Below are positions 8,422 to 15,808 of a stretch of DNA of 44,894 nt, piece after piece (the stretch's first letter is position 1; each line of letters begins with the position of its first letter). Both the position numbers and the translations under genes were made by a program. The stretch covers positions 1 through 44,894 of the forward strand of contig JAFZDU010000122.1 of assembly GCA_017561025.1 (NCBI GenBank), read 5' to 3'. This stretch comes from Bacteroidales bacterium (GTDB lineage: Bacteria; Bacteroidota; Bacteroidia; Bacteroidales; F082). The notes below the pieces were generated by a model that did no database searches, was not told the DNA's origin, and saw nothing but the letters and a program-made list of their open reading frames with translations.

Positions 8422-8442
8422 ACGGGCAGATTATATCATTAG

Positions 8443-8474
8443 AAAAGCCGACTCTTATGGGCCGGCTTTTTCTT
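8443..8474. terminator. Bidirectional terminator between convergent lipoprotein genes
   Basis: Stem AAAAGCCG / CGGCTTTTT around an ACTCTTATGGGC loop. It has A and T tracts on both sides, so it can serve both strands. It ends at the stop codon of the reverse-strand gene. Confidence 0.8.
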
Positions 8475-8927
8475 TTATCTTGACACCTGTTGTGTCTGGC
8501 ACAATTTCAGGCTTTTTTCTTCTGAAGTTTTTCTTATAGCTCTGACGTCATCCCTTTTCTCCACCTCGATGATGTTTATGCTGCTGTTAGTCTTGCTCAA
8601 TTGTTTTACTCTTGTATCGAATCTGGCACAAGCTCTGATAAGTTCGTCGCAGCTTCCGGCATTGTTGACGCTTTCTCTGAATTCATTTACCGCTTCGTCG
8701 AGAGTTGTTTCCTTATTTTTTATGTTCTCTTTGCCGAAATTGTAAATTTGTACGCCGTCAATAATGGTGTCTGGCCTTTTGGTTATTTCAATCTTTTGGG
8801 ATGGTGTATTGGTGACTTTGCAGTCTGATGCTTTTTGTAATGCATTTTTTTGTGAATTCTGGCTGCTTTCGCATGAGAAGCATAAAATTCCAAGACATAA
8901 ACCTAATGTATATACTGTTCTTTTCAT
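8475..8927 (-). CDS. Hypothetical lipoprotein
   Basis: A 150-residue protein I do not recognise. It starts with a lipoprotein signal peptide (MKRTVYTLGLCLGILCFSC; probable lipidation Cys19). A polar Ser/Gln/Asn/Lys-rich linker follows to about residue 55. The rest is mostly helical and charged (about residues 75-145), with a second pair of Cys in SCDELIRACARF and a late Cys. The mature protein is probably tethered to a membrane. Monocistronic, with its own TAnnTTTG element and a shared terminator. No function can be assigned. Confidence 0.7.
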   Translation of the reverse strand: MKRTVYTLGLCLGILCFSCESSQNSQKNALQKASDCKVTNTPSQKIEITKRPDTIIDGVQIYNFGKENIKNKETTLDEAVNEFRESVNNAGSCDELIRACARFDTRVKQLSKTNSSINIIEVEKRDDVRAIRKTSEEKSLKLCQTQQVSR

Positions 8928-8945
8928 TTGTTAACTATTATTTTG

Positions 8946-8953
8946 CAAAAATA
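8946..8953 (-). promoter_or_regulatory. TAnnTTTG element for the hypothetical lipoprotein
   Basis: The reverse strand reads TATTTTTG, 18 bases upstream of the start at 8927. It is divergent from the carbamate kinase promoter. Confidence 0.5.
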
Positions 8954-8976
8954 TGATTTTTATCGAAAAAAATAGT

Positions 8977-8984
8977 TAAATTTG
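8977..8984 (+). promoter_or_regulatory. TAnnTTTG element for carbamate kinase
   Basis: TAAATTTG lies 46 bases upstream of the arcC ATG. Confidence 0.55.
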
Positions 8985-9030
8985 CGTTCTTTTTTTAATT
9001 GGTAAAACAAATTTATAAAACATACTTAAA

Positions 9031-9972
9031 ATGAGTAAATTAGTAGTTGTTGCCCTTGGCGGAAACGCTCTATTGAGAAGCAATCAGAAAGGTACATATC
9101 AAGAACAAATCGCAAACGTAACAGAAACATGTCTGGCATTGACAGATTTCCTCAAGAGAGGTCATCGTTTGATTATAGGTCATGGTAACGGACCGCAAGT
9201 TGGAAATGTTATGTTGCAACATGAAGCTGGTTTGAAAAACTTTGAATTGCCAGCAATGCCAATGGATTTCTGTGTTTCTGAAACACAAGGTTCTATCGGT
9301 TATCTTATTGAATTAGGATTCAAGAAGGTTTTGGCACAAGAAAATATAGACAGAAACGTAGTGACATTGGTTACACAAGTTGTTGTAGACAAGAACGATC
9401 CTATGTTCCAGAATCCTACAAAACCTGTAGGCCCATATTATTCGAAGGAAGAAGCTGACGCTTATGCTGCACAAACAGGTGCTATCTTCCATGAAGACCC
9501 AAGAGGCCGCGGATGGCGTAAGGTGGTTCCATCACCACAACCAGTTAAAATCAACAATATTGAAGTAGTTAAGACTTTGACAGATGCAGGTCATATCGTT
9601 GTCACAGTAGGCGGCGGTGGTATACCAGTAGTTGAAAAAGACGGTTGCGTTGCAGGCGTTGAAGCTGTTATCGACAAGGATCTCGCTTCATCATTGGCAG
9701 CTATCCAAACTAATGCTGATGAATTCTATATCTTGACAGACGTGCCTCAAGCATACATCAACTTCAAGAAGGAAAACCAACAAGCTTTAGGTAGAATAAC
9801 TCTTTCAGAAGCTAAGAAACATCTTGCTGACGGTCAATTCACAGAAGGCAGTATGGCTCCAAAGATGCGTGCTGCTATCAAGTTCGTTGAAGCAACAGGT
9901 AAGGAAGCTGTTATCACAGACGCAACAACATTGTCTGATGAAAACGGCGGTACAAGAATCTATGCCGAATAA
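9031..9972 (+). CDS. arcC: Carbamate kinase
   Basis: Cytosolic kinase that converts carbamoyl phosphate plus ADP to carbamate plus ATP (reversible), usually the last step of the arginine deiminase or allantoin/purine fermentation pathways. The 313 residues match the family. Signatures are VVALGGNALL at 5-14, GHGNGPQVGNVMLQ near 50-63, SETQGSIGYL, GPYYSKEEA, and FTEGSMAPKM near the C-terminus, all typical of ArcC in the amino-acid kinase fold. No arginine deiminase, ornithine carbamoyltransferase or antiporter gene lies nearby, so the carbamoyl-phosphate source is encoded elsewhere. Its GC-richer, well-biased codons suggest good expression. It ends at a strong bidirectional terminator. Confidence 0.95.
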   Translation: MSKLVVVALGGNALLRSNQKGTYQEQIANVTETCLALTDFLKRGHRLIIGHGNGPQVGNVMLQHEAGLKNFELPAMPMDFCVSETQGSIGYLIELGFKKVLAQENIDRNVVTLVTQVVVDKNDPMFQNPTKPVGPYYSKEEADAYAAQTGAIFHEDPRGRGWRKVVPSPQPVKINNIEVVKTLTDAGHIVVTVGGGGIPVVEKDGCVAGVEAVIDKDLASSLAAIQTNADEFYILTDVPQAYINFKKENQQALGRITLSEAKKHLADGQFTEGSMAPKMRAAIKFVEATGKEAVITDATTLSDENGGTRIYAE

Positions 9973-9990
9973 TATTGAAAAGTGTATAAT

Positions 9991-10028
9991 AAAAAAGTTC
10001 ACTTCATCATTGTGAAGTGAACTTTTTT
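9991..10028. terminator. Strong bidirectional terminator between arcC and dnaB
   Basis: Perfect 16-bp stem AAAAAAGTTCACTTCA / TGAAGTGAACTTTTTT with a six-base loop (TCATTG). The A and T tracts serve both converging genes. Confidence 0.92.
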
Positions 10029-10035
10029 ATTTTGT

Positions 10036-11625
10036 TTATGCACCGGCGAAATCATCGTTCATTTTGGATGGGATGACTCTTGTCTGTATCTGGTCGAAGC
10101 CGTTGTTAGGTGCGAAATTGCTGCTAGGCATAAAGTTATTGTTAGGAGTGAAATTGCTGTTCGGTGCAAAATTGGAGTTGGGCGAGAAGCTGTTGTTAGC
10201 TTCGTTGTTGAATTCAACGACGTCTTCGAATTTTGCATATTGTCCGATGAATTTCAATGTCACGTCACCAAGCTTACCGTTACGGTGTTTTGCGATGCTG
10301 ATGATAGACTTTCCTTTTGTTGACTCTCCGTCTTCTTCTGTAAGTCCGTAGTATTCCGGACGATATATGAATAATACCATATCGGCATCTTGTTCGATAG
10401 CGCCAGATTCACGTAAGTCGGAAAGAATAGGCTTTTTGGAGCCAGGACGTGATTCTACGCTACGGCTCAACTGTGAAAGAGCAAGAACTGGTACGTTGAG
10501 TTCTTTGGCGAGACTCTTCAAAGAACGGCTGATTGTACTGATTTCCTGTTCACGAGTTCCGCCTTTCTCGCCTTTTGCTGTCATGAGCTGGAGGTAGTCG
10601 ATGAAAATCATCTGTATGTCGTGCTGCTGTTTCAAGCGACGGCATTTTGCTCTTAGGTCGAAGATTGAGAGCTGTGCTGTATCGTCGATAAAGATCTTGG
10701 CATTGACGAGAGGTGAAACCATTGTATTGAGCTGTTGCCATTCGTATTCTTCGAGATTACCTGTTCTCAGTTTGTCTGCTGTCAAAGAAGTCTCTGTAGA
10801 GATGAGACGTGTAACCAATTGTACTGATGACATTTCCAATGAGAAGAAGGCTATAGGCTTGTCGAAGTCGACGGCGGCGTTGCGAGCCAAGTTCAATGCG
10901 AATGCGGTCTTACCCATACTTGGACGAGCTGCCAAGATGATAAGGTCGGATTTCTGCCAGCCCTGTGTGATTCTGTCAAGTTCTGTGTATCCGGAAGGTA
11001 CGCCGCGGAGGCTGGCTCCGTCGTTACGGGCGTTTTCGATGTCGGCAATAGCCATGCTGACCAAATCTGGCATCTGGTCGTGGCTTCTTTTCAAGTTGTT
11101 TTCACTGATCTGGAACAATTTGTTTTCAGCCTTGTCGAGCAAGTCGAAAATGTCTGTCGTGTCTTCGTAAGCTTCTTTGATAATATCGCTTGAAATTACA
11201 ATGAGTTGACGTTGTATATATTTTTGTAAAATGATACGTGCGTGGTATTCGATATTAGCTGAACTCACAACGCGGTTTGTCAGTTGTGAAATGTAATAAG
11301 GTCCACCTACTATTTCGAGATTGCCTGAGCTTTTCAGCTGGTTGGTTACAGTAAGGATGTCGATAGGCTCAGACTTTCCGAATAAATCCTTGATGGCGGT
11401 GAAGATTTTCTGATGGGCTTCTTTATAAAAGACATCAGGGGTCAACATGTCGATGACAGAGTTGACTGCGTTTTTTTCAAGCATCATGGCGCCGAGAACC
11501 ACCTCTTCCAAATCGACGGCTTGAGGCGGGATACGGCCTTGGTTAGCTAAAATCTCGCTTGGCATGCTGGATGTTCTTGCTCTGTTGAATCCAGCTGTTC
11601 TATAATTTGTGTTATCGTTATTCAT
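10036..11625 (-). CDS. dnaB: Replicative DNA helicase DnaB
   Basis: Hexameric ATP-dependent helicase that unwinds DNA at the replication fork. The N-terminal primase-interacting domain spans about residues 30-135 (PPQAVDLEEVVLGAMMLE). The RecA-like domain spans about 195-465, with Walker A AARPSMGKTAF at 232-242, Walker B IQMIFIDYLQLM, and the conserved LSQLSRSVE and SDLRESGAIEQDADMV blocks. No intein is present. The unusual part is a C-terminal tail of about 50 residues with five to six degenerate hexapeptides of the form SNFxPN (about residues 479-512), then a short end MNDDFAGA. I see no neighbour with a replication role. Confidence 0.96.
   Translation of the reverse strand: MNNDNTNYRTAGFNRARTSSMPSEILANQGRIPPQAVDLEEVVLGAMMLEKNAVNSVIDMLTPDVFYKEAHQKIFTAIKDLFGKSEPIDILTVTNQLKSSGNLEIVGGPYYISQLTNRVVSSANIEYHARIILQKYIQRQLIVISSDIIKEAYEDTTDIFDLLDKAENKLFQISENNLKRSHDQMPDLVSMAIADIENARNDGASLRGVPSGYTELDRITQGWQKSDLIILAARPSMGKTAFALNLARNAAVDFDKPIAFFSLEMSSVQLVTRLISTETSLTADKLRTGNLEEYEWQQLNTMVSPLVNAKIFIDDTAQLSIFDLRAKCRRLKQQHDIQMIFIDYLQLMTAKGEKGGTREQEISTISRSLKSLAKELNVPVLALSQLSRSVESRPGSKKPILSDLRESGAIEQDADMVLFIYRPEYYGLTEEDGESTKGKSIISIAKHRNGKLGDVTLKFIGQYAKFEDVVEFNNEANNSFSPNSNFAPNSNFTPNNNFMPSSNFAPNNGFDQIQTRVIPSKMNDDFAGA
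10090..10191 (-). repeat. 18-bp coding minisatellite in the dnaB tail
   Basis: Degenerate 18-base units encode consecutive hexapeptides SNFAPN, SNFTPN, NNFMPS, SNFAPN and partial copies. The repeats are in frame and predict a disordered, Asn/Pro/Phe-rich tail. Confidence 0.85.
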
Positions 11626-11710
11626 GCTTCAAAATTACAACAAAAATTATTATTGTTGAATACTTGTTGATAATTTTTATTGTTTTTAAAAAATGTTGAA
11701 AATCAGATAT

Positions 11711-13111
11711 TTATTTTATAAGACGTTTGTACATTTTTTGAAGAAACCTGTTCTCGTCCTCCATGTCCTTGCTGGTTAAAATTCTTTCTAACTCATTGTC
11801 GCTTGTAGCATTAAGTATGATTCTGCTATGCTCAAAAATCTTCTCTGATGGAAATAGCTCTTCATATATTGTCTTTAGAGAAAAGTCGTATTTTGTCTTT
11901 TTATTGAAGAAATCGGATTCTTTTAAGACATCTCTGAAATTGATGATTTTGAAACTTACATCTTTTGATTCAACAATGTGATATCTATTCATGAGAGAAT
12001 TGATGTTCTGTGCTGAGAAGTAAATGACTTTCTCAAAGCGTTTAAGCTCTTCTGTCAGGATGTTGAGGCCTTCTTCCATCTTTGAATAATCGTCGAGGCA
12101 GTTCCATTCTATTATCTCATCGTCTTGATTCGATAAGATGGAAAAAGCTATGACGACTTCTTGATATGGCTTGTGGCCTTCTAAAATTGGCACTGCAGGC
12201 CTATAAAACAATAGGTTTAAAAAAGCGATTGATTCGGTTCTCTTTCCGACAAGTTCGTAGAATGTCTTGTAATTAATATAAAAGGTGTCCTGTTCCAATG
12301 CGTCTAATTGGTTCATCTCTAATGACAATGGGTTGAGGAGTCTTTTGAAACTTCTGTTGTCTTGTATTCCGCTATTGTACAATGAGAAAAGTTCTTTGTC
12401 GTCGTATGAGGTGATATGAAGGAAGCTGTCGGTCGGTATTTTCTTCCAACAATGTCCTCTGAATTCGCATGTATAAGGCTTGAAGCATTGAGCTCCAATG
12501 TTTATTCTTGGGGCGTTGCTTAGTTCTACAATGTCTTTAAACTCATTGACTTTCTTGTCAATTGACTCCAGCTGCTCTTCTGCAAAGTCTTTGACTGATT
12601 TGAAAATAAACAGCTGTTTCAAGTCAATCTCGCCTTCCCTTATATAATCGCCGTTGACATACATCAGCTGAATGTCGCTTATAGGTACGTTGCATCCTTT
12701 TAGTACGTAATATTGTAATGATGCATCGTGATAGTAAGTCTCGTTTAATGCCATTGAGCTCTTCACTTCAATTGCACGCCATTTGTCACCATCTCTTACT
12801 AGAATGTCGAGCATGATAAGAGTGTCGTTATAGATGAAGATAGCCTCGTACATCACATTGACATTAGGGTCCTTAAGGTTTAGCATTGTCTTTTCGAACA
12901 TTTTCCCGAATAGGCTAGGGGTTGTCGGCGTCATATTTATCCCACCTGGGAAATATGTTCTGGCTAAAACACCAACGTCTGTGCCTCTTTTAAACTTTGC
13001 TCTTTTTTCGAGGCTGAGTTTGTCGCGCAAATAAGGATGTTTCTTATACATGTAAAGAGCTTTAGGACATTGCTCTCCTTTGATATATGTGGATTTTGAT
13101 AGTATGTGCAT
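11711..13111 (-). CDS. Cas4-like PD-(D/E)XK plus DUF2779-type protein
   Basis: The N-terminal half has the arrangement of Cas4/AddB-type iron-sulfur nucleases: one Cys near the start (C15, GEQCPKALY), an ILV-x-D...E-V-K nuclease core (D102, E115, K117 in IEVKSS, then QYY at 133-135), and a cysteine trio at C209, C215 and C221 that could complete a 4Fe-4S cluster. The C-terminal half resembles DUF2779, where families usually show a YxLDFETF exonuclease-like motif. Here the matching segment is YINYKTF (278-284), so both acidic residues seem lost. It starts 1 base after the MATE gene stop, so the two form an operon. Possible roles are DNA repair or defence; the true substrate is unknown. Confidence 0.7.
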   Translation of the reverse strand: MHILSKSTYIKGEQCPKALYMYKKHPYLRDKLSLEKRAKFKRGTDVGVLARTYFPGGINMTPTTPSLFGKMFEKTMLNLKDPNVNVMYEAIFIYNDTLIMLDILVRDGDKWRAIEVKSSMALNETYYHDASLQYYVLKGCNVPISDIQLMYVNGDYIREGEIDLKQLFIFKSVKDFAEEQLESIDKKVNEFKDIVELSNAPRINIGAQCFKPYTCEFRGHCWKKIPTDSFLHITSYDDKELFSLYNSGIQDNRSFKRLLNPLSLEMNQLDALEQDTFYINYKTFYELVGKRTESIAFLNLLFYRPAVPILEGHKPYQEVVIAFSILSNQDDEIIEWNCLDDYSKMEEGLNILTEELKRFEKVIYFSAQNINSLMNRYHIVESKDVSFKIINFRDVLKESDFFNKKTKYDFSLKTIYEELFPSEKIFEHSRIILNATSDNELERILTSKDMEDENRFLQKMYKRLIK

Positions 13112-13112
13112 A

Positions 13113-14420
13113 TTATTGATTTTTAATTGGCTGTATTATATTGTTTTTTGCCATGACAGACATTGAAACACCTCGTGCGATCATGAAGCATAAGAATGCT
13201 ATCCAAAGGCCGTGATTGCCGAATTTAGGAGTTAGTAGATACCATGCAGGCAAGAAGACGAAAATAGTTGATATTATCATAGTGTTTCTTATGGCTTTGG
13301 AGGCTGTTGCGCCAATATAGATTCCATCCCAAATGAAAGCTGCGAATGTTATGATAGGTATGACAATCATGTATATGTAATAAGGTTTCACTTCCAGAAG
13401 AATATTTGGGTTGTCTGATATTATTCTGACAAATGTTGATGGGAATATTGCGTAAAGTATTGTGAAGGGAACGCTGATGGAAAATCCCCATAATAGCAGA
13501 AGGCGTATTGCTTTTACAAGATTGTTCCTGTCTTTAGAGCCTACGTATTTGCCGACCAAAGCTTCTCCTGCGTATGCAAAGCCATCTGTGAAATATGAGA
13601 AAATATAGAATGATTGTAATAAAATCATATTTACAGCCAAGATGTTGTCACCTAGTTTTGCTGACTGGTTTGTGAAAAATGCAATGCTTATGATAAGTAG
13701 AAAACTGCGTATCATCAAGTCGGTGTTGACTTTGAAGAATCGTTTTATTTTTGAGAAGTCGAATAGGATATTCTTATTGATTTTAATAAAATATGATTTG
13801 TAGTTTTTGATTAACATAACTATAGCTAGTGTGAGTCCTGAATATTGGGCTATTACAGTTCCTAATGCTACGCCTGTGACATTTTTGTTTAGGATTAAGA
13901 CGAAGAATATGCTGAATACGATGTTCATTACATTAATTAATATGGCGATGAACATCGGGATTTTGGTGTTCTGCATTCCAACAAACCATCCGTTGAGGCA
14001 GTATAGCATTATGTTGGCAGGTGCTGCCCATATCCTTATGTAGAAATAACTTATTGCCAGCTGTTTGACTTCCTCGCTTCCGTCGAGCAGTAGGCTGCTC
14101 AATTTGGCAATAGGAATCTGCATTGACAATATGAATATTATAATAGGTATTCCAATGCAGACTGAACGGTATAATGAATATATTGTCTCTGTTTTGTCGC
14201 CGCTGCCCAGAGCTTGTGCTGTAAATCCAGTTGTTCCGGCTCTTAAGAAACTGAAGAAAGAGTAGAGGACGCTGAAAATTGTTCCACCCAACGCTATTGC
14301 ACCAATGTATGATGCTGATTCGAGGTGGCCCATTAATATCATGTCAACCATGCTTAGTAATGGTATGGTTATGTTGCTGATAATGTTGGGTATTGCCAAC
14401 TTTAATATAGATTTGTTCAT
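13113..14420 (-). CDS. MATE family multidrug/metabolite exporter
   Basis: Inner-membrane antiporter of the MATE superfamily, DinF-like, which usually exports cationic drugs or metabolites using a Na+ or H+ gradient. It has 435 residues with about 12 hydrophobic helices in two similar halves. Family stretches include LAIPNIISNITIPLLSMVDM and ILMGHLESASYIGAIALGG at the start and FAYAGEALVGKYVGSKD near 275. It is first in an operon with the Cas4-like/DUF2779 gene. A TAnnTTTG element precedes it in the region shared with the first coiled-coil lipoprotein gene. Confidence 0.9.
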   Translation of the reverse strand: MNKSILKLAIPNIISNITIPLLSMVDMILMGHLESASYIGAIALGGTIFSVLYSFFSFLRAGTTGFTAQALGSGDKTETIYSLYRSVCIGIPIIIFILSMQIPIAKLSSLLLDGSEEVKQLAISYFYIRIWAAPANIMLYCLNGWFVGMQNTKIPMFIAILINVMNIVFSIFFVLILNKNVTGVALGTVIAQYSGLTLAIVMLIKNYKSYFIKINKNILFDFSKIKRFFKVNTDLMIRSFLLIISIAFFTNQSAKLGDNILAVNMILLQSFYIFSYFTDGFAYAGEALVGKYVGSKDRNNLVKAIRLLLLWGFSISVPFTILYAIFPSTFVRIISDNPNILLEVKPYYIYMIVIPIITFAAFIWDGIYIGATASKAIRNTMIISTIFVFLPAWYLLTPKFGNHGLWIAFLCFMIARGVSMSVMAKNNIIQPIKNQ

Positions 14421-14436
14421 ATTATTTTCTTTTTCG

Positions 14437-14444
14437 CAAATTTA
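14437..14444 (-). promoter_or_regulatory. TAnnTTTG element for the MATE-DUF2779 operon
   Basis: The reverse strand reads TAAATTTG, 16 bases upstream of the MATE start at 14420. Confidence 0.55.
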
Positions 14445-14457
14445 ATAAAAAGACTAA

Positions 14458-14543
14458 TTCCACATGTTTGCCTGTGTGTAAATATTCTACATTTTAAAGT
14501 GTGGAAAGTTGTGGAAAAATTCTACGTTTCTACACTTGTGTAA
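14458..14543. promoter_or_regulatory. Cluster of TTCYACA boxes upstream of lipoprotein A
   Basis: Seven-base boxes occur at 14458-14464 (TTCCACA), 14485-14491 (TTCTACA), 14500-14506 and 14510-14516 (TGTGGAA), 14528-14534 (TTCTACA), and a weaker TGTGTAA at 14537-14543. Two of them form an imperfect palindrome, TTCTACA-N8-TGTGGAA (14485-14506). They lie 144-229 bases upstream of the ATG. A similar cluster precedes the paralogous gene at about the same distance. They look like binding sites of a regulator, possibly the adjacent NtrC-type protein (inference). Confidence 0.6.
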
Positions 14544-14566
14544 TTGAAAAAATATTCTTATATTTG
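14536..14566 (+). promoter_or_regulatory. Vegetative promoter of lipoprotein A
   Basis: A TTG at 14536-14538, a 20-base spacer and TATATTTG at 14559-14566 match the Bacteroidetes -33/-7 pattern. The leader would be about 115 bases. The -33 region overlaps the last TTCYACA-like boxes. Confidence 0.55.
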
Positions 14567-14686
14567 CCAACTCTAATATGATTATCAATCGTTTGAAATA
14601 TTTTTATAAATAATCGCGTGATGGTATGAATTTAGATAGTAGAATGATATTGAAAATGAAACACTAATAATTAAAACTTAAAAATA

Positions 14687-15532
14687 ATGAAAAAAACTTT
14701 AACAATTTTATCAGTTGCATTAGTAGCTTTCATGTTAAGCTCATGCGTAGAAAAATCAAAGAAGTATCAACAATTAATGGCTGAAAAAGATGCTGTTGTT
14801 CTCGAAAACAAAAACATTGAAAGAGAATACAACGCAGCTCTCGGCATCATCAGCGACGTTGAAAACAACCTCAGCGCTATCCGTGACGCAGAAGGTATGA
14901 TGTTGATCAAAAACGAAAGCAACACACAAAGAGATCAACTCAATTCAGAGTTAATTCAAATTAAAGAAGCTATGGCAATCAATCGCGCTAAGTTAGATTC
15001 ATTGTCAACAGTTTTAGAAAACTCAAATAAAGACAGATCTTATCTCCGTAACACAATTAAAAAATTACAAGCTCAATTAGCTGAAAAAGAAGCTACAATC
15101 GCTCAAATGCAAGAACAACTTGCACAAAAAGATCAAGAAATTGAAGGCTTGAATACAAAAGTTAACAACTTGAACCAAGATCTTAACGTAGCTAATGCTA
15201 AAAACGATGAACAAAGCCGCATGATCGCTGACCAAATCGTTGAAATGAACAAAGTTTACTACGTTGGCGCTTCTAAAAAAGCTTTGAAAGAAAGCGGTAT
15301 CTTGACATCAAAATATATCTTGAGACAAGAAGTTCCAGCTGAAGCTTTCACATTAGCTGACAAACGCGAAGTTAAACAAATCGCTTTCGAAGGCAAAAAA
15401 GTTAAAGTTCTCTCAGCTCATCCAGTTGAATCATACACAATCGTAAATAATGACAACCAAGTTGTTATAGAAATTACAAATCCAGAATTATTCTGGAGTG
15501 TAACAAAATATTTGGTAGCTATAACCAAATAA
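14687..15532 (+). CDS. Coiled-coil lipoprotein A (tandem paralogue)
   Basis: A 281-residue lipoprotein. The signal ends at the lipidation Cys in LSSC (C20), followed by VEKSKKYQ. Residues about 25-190 are heptad-rich coiled coil (LAEKEATIAQMQEQLAQKDQ and NTKVNNLNQDLNVANAKNDE). A C-terminal globular domain of about 90 residues begins VYYVGASKKALKESGILTSK and ends FWSVTKYLVAITK. It is highly similar to the protein at 15809 along its whole length, so a tandem duplication is clear. A periplasmic coiled coil anchored in the envelope is likely. I know of no assigned function; similar lipoproteins are seen in Bacteroidales. It is followed by its own terminator, so each copy is a separate transcription unit. 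Confidence 0.8.
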   Translation: MKKTLTILSVALVAFMLSSCVEKSKKYQQLMAEKDAVVLENKNIEREYNAALGIISDVENNLSAIRDAEGMMLIKNESNTQRDQLNSELIQIKEAMAINRAKLDSLSTVLENSNKDRSYLRNTIKKLQAQLAEKEATIAQMQEQLAQKDQEIEGLNTKVNNLNQDLNVANAKNDEQSRMIADQIVEMNKVYYVGASKKALKESGILTSKYILRQEVPAEAFTLADKREVKQIAFEGKKVKVLSAHPVESYTIVNNDNQVVIEITNPELFWSVTKYLVAITK

Positions 15533-15563
15533 TTTTTCTGCTCGTTTTCAATATTATGAAATT

Positions 15564-15593
15564 CCCGATGTCGCCAGACATCGGGTTTTCTCT
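15564..15593 (+). terminator. Terminator after lipoprotein A
   Basis: Perfect 9-bp stem CCCGATGTC / GACATCGGG with GCCA loop, followed by TTTTCTCTTT. Confidence 0.92.
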
Positions 15594-15608
15594 TTATAAT
15601 ATCTTAAC

Positions 15609-15671
15609 TTCCACAATATGAACATGTGTCTCCACATCCATATTGTGGATTTTTTCTACATAATTTCCACA
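15609..15671. promoter_or_regulatory. Cluster of TTCYACA boxes upstream of lipoprotein B
   Basis: Boxes lie at 15609-15615 (TTCCACA), 15630-15636 (CTCCACA), 15644-15650 (TGTGGAT), 15654-15660 (TTCTACA) and 15665-15671 (TTCCACA). An 11-bp perfect inverted repeat, TCCACAATATG (15610-15620) / CATATTGTGGA (15639-15649), joins two of them. The cluster is 138-200 bases upstream of the ATG, nearly matching the cluster before lipoprotein A. Confidence 0.62.
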
Positions 15672-15744
15672 TTTTATATGGCATTGTTTTGTTTATATTA
15701 TCTAAATCCTTGATACTTAATTTGTTTAATGCGATGCTGTGTTT

Positions 15745-15760
15745 TGGTATAATATTGGCT
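15745..15760 (+). promoter_or_regulatory. Candidate sigma-54 promoter of lipoprotein B
   Basis: TGGTATAATATTGGCT has the GG-N10-GC core of -24/-12 promoters and matches most of TGGCAC-N5-TTGCW. It is 48 bases upstream of the ATG and about 75-135 bases downstream of the TTCYACA boxes, the layout expected for a sigma-54 enhancer-binding activator. I see no TAnnTTTG element near this gene. Unproven. Confidence 0.5.
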
Positions 15761-15808
15761 CATACATAAATCAGAAAAATAAATTTAATAACGAAATAGA
15801 TTAGTATT

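Noticed and set aside
10601-11170. Long open frame of 189 residues opposite dnaB
   Set aside because: It lies wholly antisense to a certain housekeeping gene and has no recognisable domain, so it is a shadow of dnaB codon bias.
11711-13111. CRISPR-associated Cas4
   Set aside because: The Cas4-like core is fused to a DUF2779-type domain, and there is no cas1/cas2 or repeat array, so a CRISPR role is not supported.
14622-14637. Sigma-54 promoter for lipoprotein A
   Set aside because: TGGTATGAATTTAGAT lacks the GC of the -12 element. A good TAnnTTTG promoter lies upstream. It is kept only as a weak parallel to the site before copy B.
14458-15671. DnaA boxes or replication origin
   Set aside because: TTCYACA boxes resemble TTATNCACA only loosely, and none match it fully. 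There is no AT-rich unwinding run or dnaA/dnaN context, and the clusters are tied to two paralogous genes.
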